A stretch of 6,736 bases of DNA from assembly GCA_964603025.1 (NCBI GenBank), contig CAZRTO010000061.1, forward strand, positions 1 to 6,736. Reading direction: 5' to 3'. A model generated the notes under the pieces. The model searched no databases. It had not been told where the DNA came from and saw nothing but the letters and a program-made list of their open reading frames with translations. Numbering within the stretch: the first letter of the stretch is position 1; every line of letters starts with the position of its first letter. The stretch is from CALFCX01 sp964603025. Its GTDB lineage: Bacteria > Margulisbacteria > WOR-1 > JAKLHX01. This document shows, piece after piece, positions 1-6,715 of this stretch. Both the position numbers and the translations under genes were made by a program.

Positions 1-82
1 GAATCAACGGTAAAGTCTCGTCCCGGGGGTCACCATCTCCCCGAATCTCTCAAAAATCATCTCAGGCCTGGGAATAAAAGTA

Positions 83-105
83 AGGGCGGGTTTGAAACCC
101 GCCCT
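83..105 (-). terminator. Perfect 11-bp palindromic hairpin after GH26, probable operon terminator
   Basis: AGGGCGGGTTT at 83-93 and AAACCCGCCCT at 95-105 are perfect reverse complements around a single base (94), giving a GC-rich stem with a short TTT/AAA tip. The hairpin begins 9 nt beyond the GH26 stop codon. On the minus strand it is followed by a T-rich but interrupted tract (TTACTTTTATT). Position and shape fit an intrinsic terminator. The + strand side has no T-run, so action is expected mainly on the minus strand. The same kind of palindrome could also be a dispersed repeat. Confidence 0.7.
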
Positions 106-114
106 ACAAACATG

Positions 115-1764
115 CTACTTCGTCAGCTCAAGCACGCCCCAGACCCCGGGATCCTTGTAGAACATAAAATCGCCGTTCCAGACCATCTGCTTTGTCCTGG
201 TCTTGCCGTCGTCAGAATCATCTATCGCGCAGTCGAACGAAAGCCTCATGCCGGCAGACGGCGTGAACCCGGTAAGAAGCGAGTTCCACGGGATCTTCGC
301 CTCAAGTATGTATCCGCCCGGCCTTTTCTTCACGGCTATCTGGGAGCCTTCGGGACTTCTTGCCGAGTTCCAGTCCCAGATAGAGGGCTTAACATTGGCG
401 CCGTTCCCCGTGCCCAATCCTATCTGGCGGTCGCCCCTGACAAAAGAGGTCCTGTTCGGGTCAGCCGCCGGATTCAGGCCTATGGTGATCTCGATGGCGT
501 CGCCGTTCCAGATATTATTCGTTGTCTTGGAGTTGTTCAGCGGAGCGTCATCATTTACGTCGGCGGCGATATACAGGTTATTGCTGTCCCACTTCACATA
601 TATCCTGCCGCTCAGGTCATTTGTGCCCTTCCACACGGAAAAGCCCTCCTGCAACTGGGATTCCTGGTTGAGGAACAGCGGCTTGGCATCCGCCCAGTCC
701 GAAAGGCTGCCGTCTATCTTGAGGGGCGAAGACACCAATTTGGCCGCCGCAGTCTTTTTCGATATCTTCACCGGAGCGCCCGTCATCAGTTTTGCCAGCG
801 AGTCGGATGACGTCAGAAAATAAGGATCCGTGATCACCTTTTTGAAAGCGGCCAGTGATCTGCGGTCGGTCTCTATGCGCCAGTCGGCCTCCTTCTTTTT
901 GTCGAACCAGTAGATAGCCCTTATGTAAGGCATTCTCTTGAGGTCCGCCAGCATCTCTTCTATCCATTTGGCCTTGTCCCCGCCCTCATTAGCGGTCGCG
1001 AACTCGGCTATCATAACGGGTTTTGTCGGATATCTGCGCCACATATCCCTGGACTGATTCCTGAACAGCTCCCTGAAACTCTGCCACGAGCTCCAATCCT
1101 GTGATGTCCCCCAGTTGTAGCCGTCAAGGCCTATCCAGTCCACATATTCGTCCCCTGGATATGAAAGGTGGACATCGTTCCACGGCTCCTGAGGCCAGGA
1201 GTCATTGTTGGGAGCCCACACGAACATGGCGTTGTCGGCCCCTTCTTTTTTGAAGATGTTCCTCACCCTCCTGAAGGCCGCGACATATTTCTTAGGGTCC
1301 CTGCCGTTGTTGACCAGGCTCCAGGAATAATGTTCAAGGTTGAACTCGTGCCCCCATCTTATGAACACCGGTTTTCCCCAGGCTTTTATGTCCTGCGCCC
1401 ATTCCCTTATGTGAGCGTCCCACTCGCCTGAGTTTATATTATCCAGTTTGATCTTATCCTTATTGCTCCACAGCCACGGCTCCCATACGATATGAGGAAT
1501 AGCCCCGTTGGCTATTACCCTGTTGGCCAGGTCGGGATTGAAAAGCGAGCTGTAATCCTGATACCACATGACCGTTGGGAATGTCGTTCCAACCTTTTTC
1601 TCCAGGTCCTTTACGAGCCCCATGTTCATAGGAGCTCCCTCCCGGAATAAACCGAAATATACTCCCTGTTTGTTCACGGCCTGTATCTTCTCTCCGGATG
1701 CCGAGACCGGTCCTGCGGTCGCTATCAGGGCCGCGGACAAGATCGCCAACAAAACGCTTTTCAT
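115..1764 (-). CDS. Secreted GH26 endo-beta-mannanase-type enzyme with CBM9-like domain
   Basis: This 549-residue exported glycanase probably cuts internal beta-1,4-mannosidic bonds. A signal peptide is clear: MKS, a hydrophobic core at 4-17, and a likely cleavage after Ala22 (VSA-S). The GH26 barrel spans about 30-315. The predicted acid/base is Glu140 in RWGHEFN (136-142), and the nucleophile is Glu254 in MIAEFA. Further family signatures are HIVWEPW (91-97), VWAPNNDSWP (182-191), YVDWIGLDGYNWG (207-219) and YWFDKKKEADWR (285-296). A short linker leads to a CBM9/DOMON-like beta-sandwich at about 346-549: LKIDGSLSDW (347-356), LYIAADVNDDAP (397-408), WNGDAIEI (419-426), YILEAKIPW (485-493) and the closing WGVLEL. 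GH26 also includes mixed-linkage beta-glucanases and beta-1,3-xylanases, so mannan is favoured mainly by the GH2 neighbour. The gene lies 30 nt after the permease, with its own strong Shine-Dalgarno, and is the last gene before the hairpin. Without an anchor, it may be periplasmic or secreted. Confidence 0.92.
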   Translation of the reverse strand: MKSVLLAILSAALIATAGPVSASGEKIQAVNKQGVYFGLFREGAPMNMGLVKDLEKKVGTTFPTVMWYQDYSSLFNPDLANRVIANGAIPHIVWEPWLWSNKDKIKLDNINSGEWDAHIREWAQDIKAWGKPVFIRWGHEFNLEHYSWSLVNNGRDPKKYVAAFRRVRNIFKKEGADNAMFVWAPNNDSWPQEPWNDVHLSYPGDEYVDWIGLDGYNWGTSQDWSSWQSFRELFRNQSRDMWRRYPTKPVMIAEFATANEGGDKAKWIEEMLADLKRMPYIRAIYWFDKKKEADWRIETDRRSLAAFKKVITDPYFLTSSDSLAKLMTGAPVKISKKTAAAKLVSSPLKIDGSLSDWADAKPLFLNQESQLQEGFSVWKGTNDLSGRIYVKWDSNNLYIAADVNDDAPLNNSKTTNNIWNGDAIEITIGLNPAADPNRTSFVRGDRQIGLGTGNGANVKPSIWDWNSARSPEGSQIAVKKRPGGYILEAKIPWNSLLTGFTPSAGMRLSFDCAIDDSDDGKTRTKQMVWNGDFMFYKDPGVWGVLELTK

Positions 1765-1771
1765 GCCGGAT

Positions 1772-1779
1772 ACCTCCTT
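1772..1779 (-). promoter_or_regulatory. Strong Shine-Dalgarno for the GH26 gene
   Basis: AAGGAGGT on the minus strand is a full-length match to the 16S anti-Shine-Dalgarno and ends 7 nt before the ATG at 1764. It is the best site in the operon and lies in the 30-nt gap, so the secreted enzyme is probably translated independently and well. Confidence 0.85.
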
Positions 1780-1794
1780 CTCTCTGTTTTTTGT

Positions 1795-3603
1795 TTATCC
1801 TTTTACAGCGCCGGCTGTAAGTCCCTTTACGATATGCTTTTGAAGCATGAAGAACAATATCATGACCGGGATCGTCGCGACCGTGGCCGCCGCCATCATC
1901 AGATCGAACCTGTTCTGGTAATTGCCGACGAACAGCCTTATGCCGACCGGGATGGTCATGGTATCCGCGTTGGTAAGCACCCAGGCGAACATGAGCTCAT
2001 CCCAGGCGGTCAGAAAAACATAGATGCCGGTGGCGATTATGCCGGGGACTGCCAGAGGCAGGACGATATACCAAAAAACCTGAAAAGGGCTGCAACCGTC
2101 TATGCGCGCGGCTTCCTCAAGCTCAACCGGGATCGCGGCAAAGAATCCTCTCAGGATCCATATAGAGAACGGTATGAAAAAGGCGCTGTAGACCAGGATC
2201 ATGCCGAAATACGTCCCCTTCATCGGTATGCCTGTAAGAAGGGTGAACTTTGTGAACATTATATAAAGAGGTATAAGATACATTATGGACGGGATCATCT
2301 GCGTGGCAAGAACTCCTATGCTGAAAAAATTACTTCCCGGGAAATCGAACCTGGCCAGAGCATAGGCCGCCAGCGTCGCAAAGATCATCGCCAGCACCAT
2401 GGTTATACCGCAGATCACCAGCGAATTCTTGAGATAGAGACCGAAATTTATGTTCTTCCACAGGTCAACATAGTTCCTCCAGCGTATCACCGTGTGGCCG
2501 TCTCTGGCGGCATACGTCTTGTCCACTGAAGAGCCGGCCAGGCTGATCTGGCTTATCCGGCCGCCCGAAGCGCCGGCAAAGAGCCTGCCGTCCTTGTCGA
2601 ATACGCTGAATACGTCCGCGCGGACCAGTTTTTGCATATCCTTTGATCCGTCCACCGGAACAAAGACAGACTCATAATTGATGACGGTCCCCTTGTTAAG
2701 GTCGACCACCGAGATCCCCGCGTTCGTGGCGGCTATCATTGTATCCCCGAAGAACCGTATCCTGTTCACCCTCTCTGAAATAAGCCCGCTGTCCGAATCG
2801 AATTTGCGCACTATCTTTCCGGTGGAGGGAGAGAACTCAAAAACGCCCCTCGCCGTGTGGAAGAACAGGTTGCCTCTCCTCGCGGTCAGGCCTCTTATAT
2901 CCACGGGCGGAAGTCCCAACGAACCCAGGGAGAACGTTTTAAACAGTTCGCCTGTGGCGGCTTTTATAGAAATGAGCCCCTTGTTGGTCCCTATCCACAG
3001 CAGCCCGCCGTCCCTGAAAAGGGAAGTGGCCTGAGACGGCGACAGGGCGCTTGAAAAGGAGATCTCGTCGGAAAAGACCATTTTCTGTTTGTCGAATTTG
3101 AGAAGCGACTCAATATCTTTCTGCTGAAAAGCCAGCCATATATGACGGCCGTCATCGGCAAGCGAAGTTGAGACGACCTTGTTCACGTCAAAATCTTTGA
3201 TGTTCCTTGAAAAGCTGCGCTTCTTTGAAAAATCGTCCAGAGAGACCTGCATAAGTCCTTTGTCGGCCGTGGCCACCCACACGCTGTGCTCATCCGCGAG
3301 AAAACTGGTGGCCAGCGACTTGACCGAATCGTGCTTGAGCAATTCTCCGGTCTCGGCGTCGAACTTGTTGAGCCCTCCGTCGGCGGTAAAAGCCAGCAGC
3401 GACCTTCCCCGGACATCGAGCGATATGACGTCATTGCCGGCCCTGCCGAACGGTATCTGCCCTAGCAGTATCTCGGTATTGGTCTTGAACGATGAAAAGA
3501 CCATCCAAAAGATGGGAAAAAGAGTGACAATAAGCAGCAGCACCATGATCACGTCTATCGCGCGTTTCACGAGCCTTTGCTGCATGTAATATGTAAGACG
3601 CAT
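1795..3603 (-). CDS. Carbohydrate ABC permease, MalG-type, with inserted periplasmic beta-propeller
   Basis: This 602-residue protein is the second permease half, about twice the usual MalG-family length (about 270-300). Residues 1-45 carry a basic N-terminus, TM1 (about 16-37) and the family's FSSFKT turn. Residues about 50-360 form seven propeller-type repeats. The MalG fold resumes at about 370 with NYVDLWKN, NSL at 393-395, AAYALARFDFPG (412-423), and TMs near 390-413, 427-450, 463-485, 510-533 and 567-588. The EAA loop is at 497-521 (EEAARIDG, then LP). With a cytoplasmic N-terminus, the insert lies on the periplasmic side. The frame is unbroken and both permease parts together make one normal permease, so this is a genuine domain insertion and not a frameshift or chimera. 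The ATG directly follows the upstream TAG and has an AGAGGGG site 6 nt upstream; the alternative Met7 has none. It should pair with the preceding permease. The function of the propeller is unknown; binding of glycan or of a partner protein is inference. Confidence 0.93.
   Translation of the reverse strand: MRLTYYMQQRLVKRAIDVIMVLLLIVTLFPIFWMVFSSFKTNTEILLGQIPFGRAGNDVISLDVRGRSLLAFTADGGLNKFDAETGELLKHDSVKSLATSFLADEHSVWVATADKGLMQVSLDDFSKKRSFSRNIKDFDVNKVVSTSLADDGRHIWLAFQQKDIESLLKFDKQKMVFSDEISFSSALSPSQATSLFRDGGLLWIGTNKGLISIKAATGELFKTFSLGSLGLPPVDIRGLTARRGNLFFHTARGVFEFSPSTGKIVRKFDSDSGLISERVNRIRFFGDTMIAATNAGISVVDLNKGTVINYESVFVPVDGSKDMQKLVRADVFSVFDKDGRLFAGASGGRISQISLAGSSVDKTYAARDGHTVIRWRNYVDLWKNINFGLYLKNSLVICGITMVLAMIFATLAAYALARFDFPGSNFFSIGVLATQMIPSIMYLIPLYIMFTKFTLLTGIPMKGTYFGMILVYSAFFIPFSIWILRGFFAAIPVELEEAARIDGCSPFQVFWYIVLPLAVPGIIATGIYVFLTAWDELMFAWVLTNADTMTIPVGIRLFVGNYQNRFDLMMAAATVATIPVMILFFMLQKHIVKGLTAGAVKG
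2524..3456 (-). other. Seven-bladed beta-propeller domain inserted in the permease
   Basis: This segment encodes residues about 50-360 of the MalG-type permease. Seven repeats of about 36-45 residues can be aligned by a strand-turn motif, hydrophobic pair - x - T/A - x - x - G - hydrophobic: LLAFTADGGLNKFD (69-82), VWVATADKGLMQVS (108-121), IWLAFQQKDIESLLKFD (155-171), LWIGTNKGLISIK (202-214), LFFHTARGVFEFS (246-258), MIAATNAGISVVD (289-301) and LFAGASGGRISQIS (341-354). Turns such as TGELLK, TGELFK and TGKIVRK follow several of these. This is the pattern of Reg_prop/PQQ-like propellers found in periplasmic sensor proteins. The third repeat is the most divergent. The seven-blade count is my manual reading; a structure prediction should show a closed ring. 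Confidence 0.82.
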
Positions 3604-4542
3604 CTATTTCCCCTCTTGCTCGGCCTTTTGATAGAACCTGAACCAGAAGTTGACTATCACGACCATGACTATCAGTAGAAGCACGGAAGCAGCCGCGCCC
3701 ACTCCGAAAGCCCACTGCTGGAAGGTGTTCCTGAATATGTTGGTCATCATCAGATCGCCCCATTCTCCCGGATATCCCGCGCCAAAGCCGAACATCATGA
3801 TGACGATGTTGAACGAATACGTGTTGTAGATAAGCCCGAACAGGAGAAGTATCGCCCACACCGGCTTGAGCATGGGAAAGGTTATGGACCAGAACTTTTT
3901 CCAGCCGGAAGCCCCGTCTATCTCGGCGGCCTCGTACAGCTCCTCCGGTATGGACTGCATCCCCGCGAGCAGCATGAGCATAGAGAGCGGCCAGTACCGC
4001 CAGACGGTCGGGATTATTATGGCCCACATCGTGTTGGGTCCCAGAAGCCAGAACGGCTTGGAGGGAAGGAGCTTTAGCCAGTCGACGAGAACAAGGTTGA
4101 TCACCCCGATCTCTTTCTGCCACATGAACCCCCACAAAAGACCGGTAACGTAAGTGGGCACGACCCACGGGAAGAGGAACAGCGCCCTGAAGATGTTCTT
4201 GCCGCGGAATTTGCGGTTCACCATCAACGCCACCAGCATGCCGACCGCCGTAGTGCCCGTTGTGACCACAATGGTGTATATGACCGTGTTCCTAACGGAC
4301 TCCATCAGGCCTATCCTGATCGGGCTCTCGGCGTTAAAAAGTATCTGGTAAAAGTTGTCAAAACCGACGAACGGCGCCATTAGATACTGGCTGATGGTGA
4401 ACTGGTTCAGTTTGAGAAAGGCCATGTAAAAGGCCTGGAAGACCGGGAATATATGGAGGGTCATCATCGCGAGAAAAGTGGGCAGGACGAAATAATACGC
4501 AATGCGATATTTCTTTATCTCTTGCCACAGGCCTTTTTTCAC
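3604..4542 (-). CDS. Carbohydrate ABC transporter permease, MalF-type (CUT1)
   Basis: This 312-residue inner-membrane protein is one half of a sugar ABC importer channel. It begins with a short basic cytoplasmic tail (MKKGLWQEIKKYR) and has about six hydrophobic segments, near residues 14-36, 83-108, 116-140, 172-194, 226-248 and 277-302. The EAA loop that docks on the ATPase is at about 201-225 (YEAAEIDGASGWKKFW, then a TFP turn), as expected for the binding-protein-dependent transport family. It lacks the large P2-loop insertion of E. coli MalF; the length is that of ordinary CUT1 permeases. The start codon is GTG (4542-4540), preceded by GGGAG with a 7-nt spacer; the next in-frame Met is inside TM1. 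The gene begins 4 nt after the GH2 stop and ends directly against the next permease, its expected partner. The substrate is inferred from the flanking hydrolases to be beta-manno-oligosaccharides; the sequence alone does not show it. Confidence 0.95.
   Translation of the reverse strand: MKKGLWQEIKKYRIAYYFVLPTFLAMMTLHIFPVFQAFYMAFLKLNQFTISQYLMAPFVGFDNFYQILFNAESPIRIGLMESVRNTVIYTIVVTTGTTAVGMLVALMVNRKFRGKNIFRALFLFPWVVPTYVTGLLWGFMWQKEIGVINLVLVDWLKLLPSKPFWLLGPNTMWAIIIPTVWRYWPLSMLMLLAGMQSIPEELYEAAEIDGASGWKKFWSITFPMLKPVWAILLLFGLIYNTYSFNIVIMMFGFGAGYPGEWGDLMMTNIFRNTFQQWAFGVGAAASVLLLIVMVVIVNFWFRFYQKAEQEGK
3610..3616 (-). promoter_or_regulatory. Ribosome binding site for the propeller permease
   Basis: AGAGGGG on the minus strand lies 6 nt before the ATG at 3603 and within the last codons of the upstream permease. 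The two reading frames abut as TAGATG, so termination and restart are probably coupled, which suits two permease halves needed in equal amounts. The site decides for the first Met over Met7. Confidence 0.6.
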
Positions 4543-4546
4543 AATA

Positions 4547-6700
4547 TTACTCCCACAAAAACTCTGCGTTGAACAGCTCGGTCCCTTTTGGGATTCTTAC
4601 CAGGTTTATTTCTTCCGAATTAGAAGAAACTGATTTGCCTTTGCTGTCAAAAACTTCCGCAACCAGTTCTGCAGGGCCGGTCCTCAGGCTCCGGGGGATC
4701 TCTAGCCCTTTTGTGTATAAATATACCTTATCCGTGAGCTCCTTGCAACAATCCTCTCCAACATCTAAGCGCACGGGGAGGAACCTGTGCAGCAGCCGCC
4801 TTCCCCTCCTCAGAGAAAAGACCACTTTCGCTTTTTTGAACTCTCTGTGGAGATCGTTCACTATCCAGAACTGGCCTTCTATTTTGCGTCCGATCCCGTA
4901 AGTTCTTCTTTGCAGGGAAGCGAGCACCGCCACCGGTTGAAAACTTTTTCTGAGCGTATGGAACCCTTTTTTCCTGTTCCTGAAGTAGTCCGTCACCGAA
5001 TATGATACCGCCGGCCAGGGCTCCAGGAGCATGAAATGGAATACCCCGGTTATCTGCGACCACTTGTGCTGGCGGTATGTTTCGACCGCGAACTTGATCA
5101 GGTCGCTTTGGTACTGCTGGCTGTTGTCTGCAAACTCCTTGAGCGTCCCGCCCTGTCTGACCCCTGCGATATGAAAGGTTTGCTCATAGACAAAATCCCT
5201 GTAGGCCCAGGCGGTCCATCTGGGAGGCCAGAGGTCTTTTTTGGGGAACATTTTTTTGAGCGTTGAGACGCCCGGGAGCGCCTGCGCGCCGAACTCAGAC
5301 GGAAAAGGCTTGCCTACCAGGGAAAGAAAATACCTGTAATGGCCCCAGAACCATCCCGGATAGGGATGTTCGTTAAAATCCGAAGATCTGAATATCGCCC
5401 TTGTGCTATCCTCTTCCGATACCGCCCGGAAAAGCGCATCGTCCAGCTTTGCGGCCTTTGACACCGGCTCGTTGTGGCAGCACCAGACCACTACGGACGG
5501 ATTGTTGTGCAGCAGATTGGCCATATCCCGTATCTGCTTTGCCGCTTCAATGATGAATTCCGGAGTGTCGACGTATTCCCACTGGAGCGCAAAATCCTGC
5601 CAGACCATTATGCCGGCATCGTCCAGCGCGTCGTAGAGCTCTTTGCGGTTCACATGGGCATGCACGCGAACAGCATTGCAGTTGGACTCTTTGATCAACT
5701 CCACGTCTTTTTTTATCCGGGCCGGCGTGTATGTCGAAAGATATTCTTCCGGTATGATGTTGGAGCCTCTAACAAAAATTCTTTTCCCGTTTATGCTCCA
5801 GGCCTTGTTCTCCCCTATCTCAATTTTACGGATGCCGAACCTGCTCTCCGCTGAAGAAAGAAGCTCTCCGTTATTGGCGTCGTAGAGCTCCGCTTTGGCC
5901 CTGTACATATCCTGAGGGCCCATTTCCCGCGGCCACCACAAACGCGGGTTTTTCAGTGAACATTTAAGGCCGAACGCGTTTATGCCCGGCCCGAGCATCA
6001 GGCCGGTCCTGAATTTTACCGCGGCGCGCCCGTCGGGACCCGTTATCCGCACGACGGCAAGCGTCTTTTTTGCCGAAGCAAAAGTGTTCTCCGCCAGCAG
6101 CTCCATGTCCAGGTCCGCCGCGCTGTGGTCTTTTTTCAGTTCAGGGCTTATTTTCATGCCGGCTATCCTTGTTTTTTTGCAAACAGTTATATCCACGCTG
6201 TTCCATATGCCGCCCGTTCCCCTGGTCTGCCCCAGCTCTTCGTGCCATGAGCCCGGCCTGACATCATGGTGGCCGAACACTCCTTTTATCAGTCTTTTGC
6301 GGTGCGGCCAGGCGCTTTTACCAGCTGGCTCGGCAGGCGAAGAAACTTTTACTATTAGACAATTCCTGTCGCGCAAATGTTCCGTGACATCGAACTCGAA
6401 CGGCTGAAAATAGCCTTCGTGCTCTCCGAGCAGCTTTCCGTTGAGCCACACTTTGGCAAAATAATCCACGCCCGCAAAGCCCAGTATCGCGTCCTCATCT
6501 TTTGCCACGGCGACCCGGCCGAATTCTTTTTTGAACCAGACCGTGCCGCTGTAATTGTCGATGCCGGCGACCTGCCAGTTGTTTGGGATGAGCATCGTTC
6601 TCTTGAATTTTGCAGAATTGTCGAAATAGCGCAGTTTCTCTCCGGCCTCTTTGGGATCGAGGATGTACCGCCATTTTCCGTTGAGGGAAAAACGACCCAT
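4547..6700 (-). CDS. Glycoside hydrolase family 2, beta-mannosidase-like, cytoplasmic
   Basis: This 717-residue enzyme probably removes terminal beta-linked sugars, most likely mannose, from imported oligosaccharides. Family 2 architecture is visible. The N-terminal jelly-roll sugar-binding domain (about 1-180) has SLNGKW at 5-10, VWLNGKLLGEHEG at 84-96 and GGIWNSV at 163-169. An Ig-like domain follows (about 180-295, with LWWP at 254-257). The TIM barrel (about 300-590) has VRVHAH at 344-349 and VWQDF at 366-370. Its predicted acid/base is Glu411 in HNEP (409-412), and its nucleophile is Glu469 in PSEFG. A C-terminal beta domain spans about 605-705. No signal peptide is present, so it should act in the cytoplasm. 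It is shorter than typical beta-mannosidases (about 820-850) but has all domains. The start is fixed by an in-frame TAA 12 nt upstream; no Shine-Dalgarno is seen. It is the first gene of the operon. The exact substrate is uncertain: related GH2 enzymes include exo-glucosaminidases and endo-beta-mannosidases. Confidence 0.9.
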   Translation of the reverse strand: MGRFSLNGKWRYILDPKEAGEKLRYFDNSAKFKRTMLIPNNWQVAGIDNYSGTVWFKKEFGRVAVAKDEDAILGFAGVDYFAKVWLNGKLLGEHEGYFQPFEFDVTEHLRDRNCLIVKVSSPAEPAGKSAWPHRKRLIKGVFGHHDVRPGSWHEELGQTRGTGGIWNSVDITVCKKTRIAGMKISPELKKDHSAADLDMELLAENTFASAKKTLAVVRITGPDGRAAVKFRTGLMLGPGINAFGLKCSLKNPRLWWPREMGPQDMYRAKAELYDANNGELLSSAESRFGIRKIEIGENKAWSINGKRIFVRGSNIIPEEYLSTYTPARIKKDVELIKESNCNAVRVHAHVNRKELYDALDDAGIMVWQDFALQWEYVDTPEFIIEAAKQIRDMANLLHNNPSVVVWCCHNEPVSKAAKLDDALFRAVSEEDSTRAIFRSSDFNEHPYPGWFWGHYRYFLSLVGKPFPSEFGAQALPGVSTLKKMFPKKDLWPPRWTAWAYRDFVYEQTFHIAGVRQGGTLKEFADNSQQYQSDLIKFAVETYRQHKWSQITGVFHFMLLEPWPAVSYSVTDYFRNRKKGFHTLRKSFQPVAVLASLQRRTYGIGRKIEGQFWIVNDLHREFKKAKVVFSLRRGRRLLHRFLPVRLDVGEDCCKELTDKVYLYTKGLEIPRSLRTGPAELVAEVFDSKGKSVSSNSEEINLVRIPKGTELFNAEFLWE
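4550..4554 (-). promoter_or_regulatory. Ribosome binding site for the MalF-type permease, inside the GH2 stop region
   Basis: GGGAG on the minus strand overlaps the last codons of the GH2 gene (TGG GAG TAA) and stands 7 nt before the GTG start of the permease. It supports the GTG start and suggests translational coupling: ribosomes finishing GH2 terminate on top of this site. Confidence 0.7.
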
Positions 6701-6706
6701 GCGATC

Positions 6707-6715
6707 ATTTTAGCA
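6707..6715 (-). promoter_or_regulatory. Possible extended -10 promoter element for the operon
   Basis: On the minus strand TGC-TAAAAT (TGnTAAAAT) matches an extended sigma-70 -10 box at five of six hexamer bases plus the TG. It ends 6 nt before the GH2 ATG at 6700, which would put transcription start at or within a base or two of the start codon. No convincing -35 is visible in the 21 bases left before the window edge, as is common for extended -10 promoters. There is no Shine-Dalgarno between the box and the ATG, consistent with a leaderless message. The match is short and could be chance. Confidence 0.4.

Noticed and set aside
4..60. 18-codon minus-strand ORF beginning MIFERFGEM near the left edge
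   Set aside because: It lies downstream of the terminator-like hairpin, has no clear ribosome binding site, ends after 18 codons and matches nothing I recognise. The left 82 nt hold nothing else I can support.
112..823. Overlapping + strand ORFs opposite the end of the GH26 gene
   Set aside because: They are antisense to a well-supported catalytic and binding-domain gene, show no family motifs and have composition typical of shadow frames.
2524..3456. Reading the propeller as a separate gene or as an assembly chimera
   Set aside because: The frame is continuous, there is no internal ribosome binding site and start at its edge, and the permease parts before and after it complete each other at the normal TM1-to-TM2 loop.
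3431..4168. 245-codon minus-strand ORF in another frame across both permeases
   Set aside because: It overlaps the EAA-loop part of the MalF-type permease and the start of the next gene. Its translation is rich in Arg, His and Gly with no membrane segments, as expected of an out-of-frame reading.
6355..6708. 117-codon minus-strand ORF starting 8 nt upstream of the GH2 start in another frame
   Set aside because: It runs through the GH2 N-terminal domain out of frame, and its translation has no recognisable motif, whereas the GH2 frame has family signatures from residue 5 onward.
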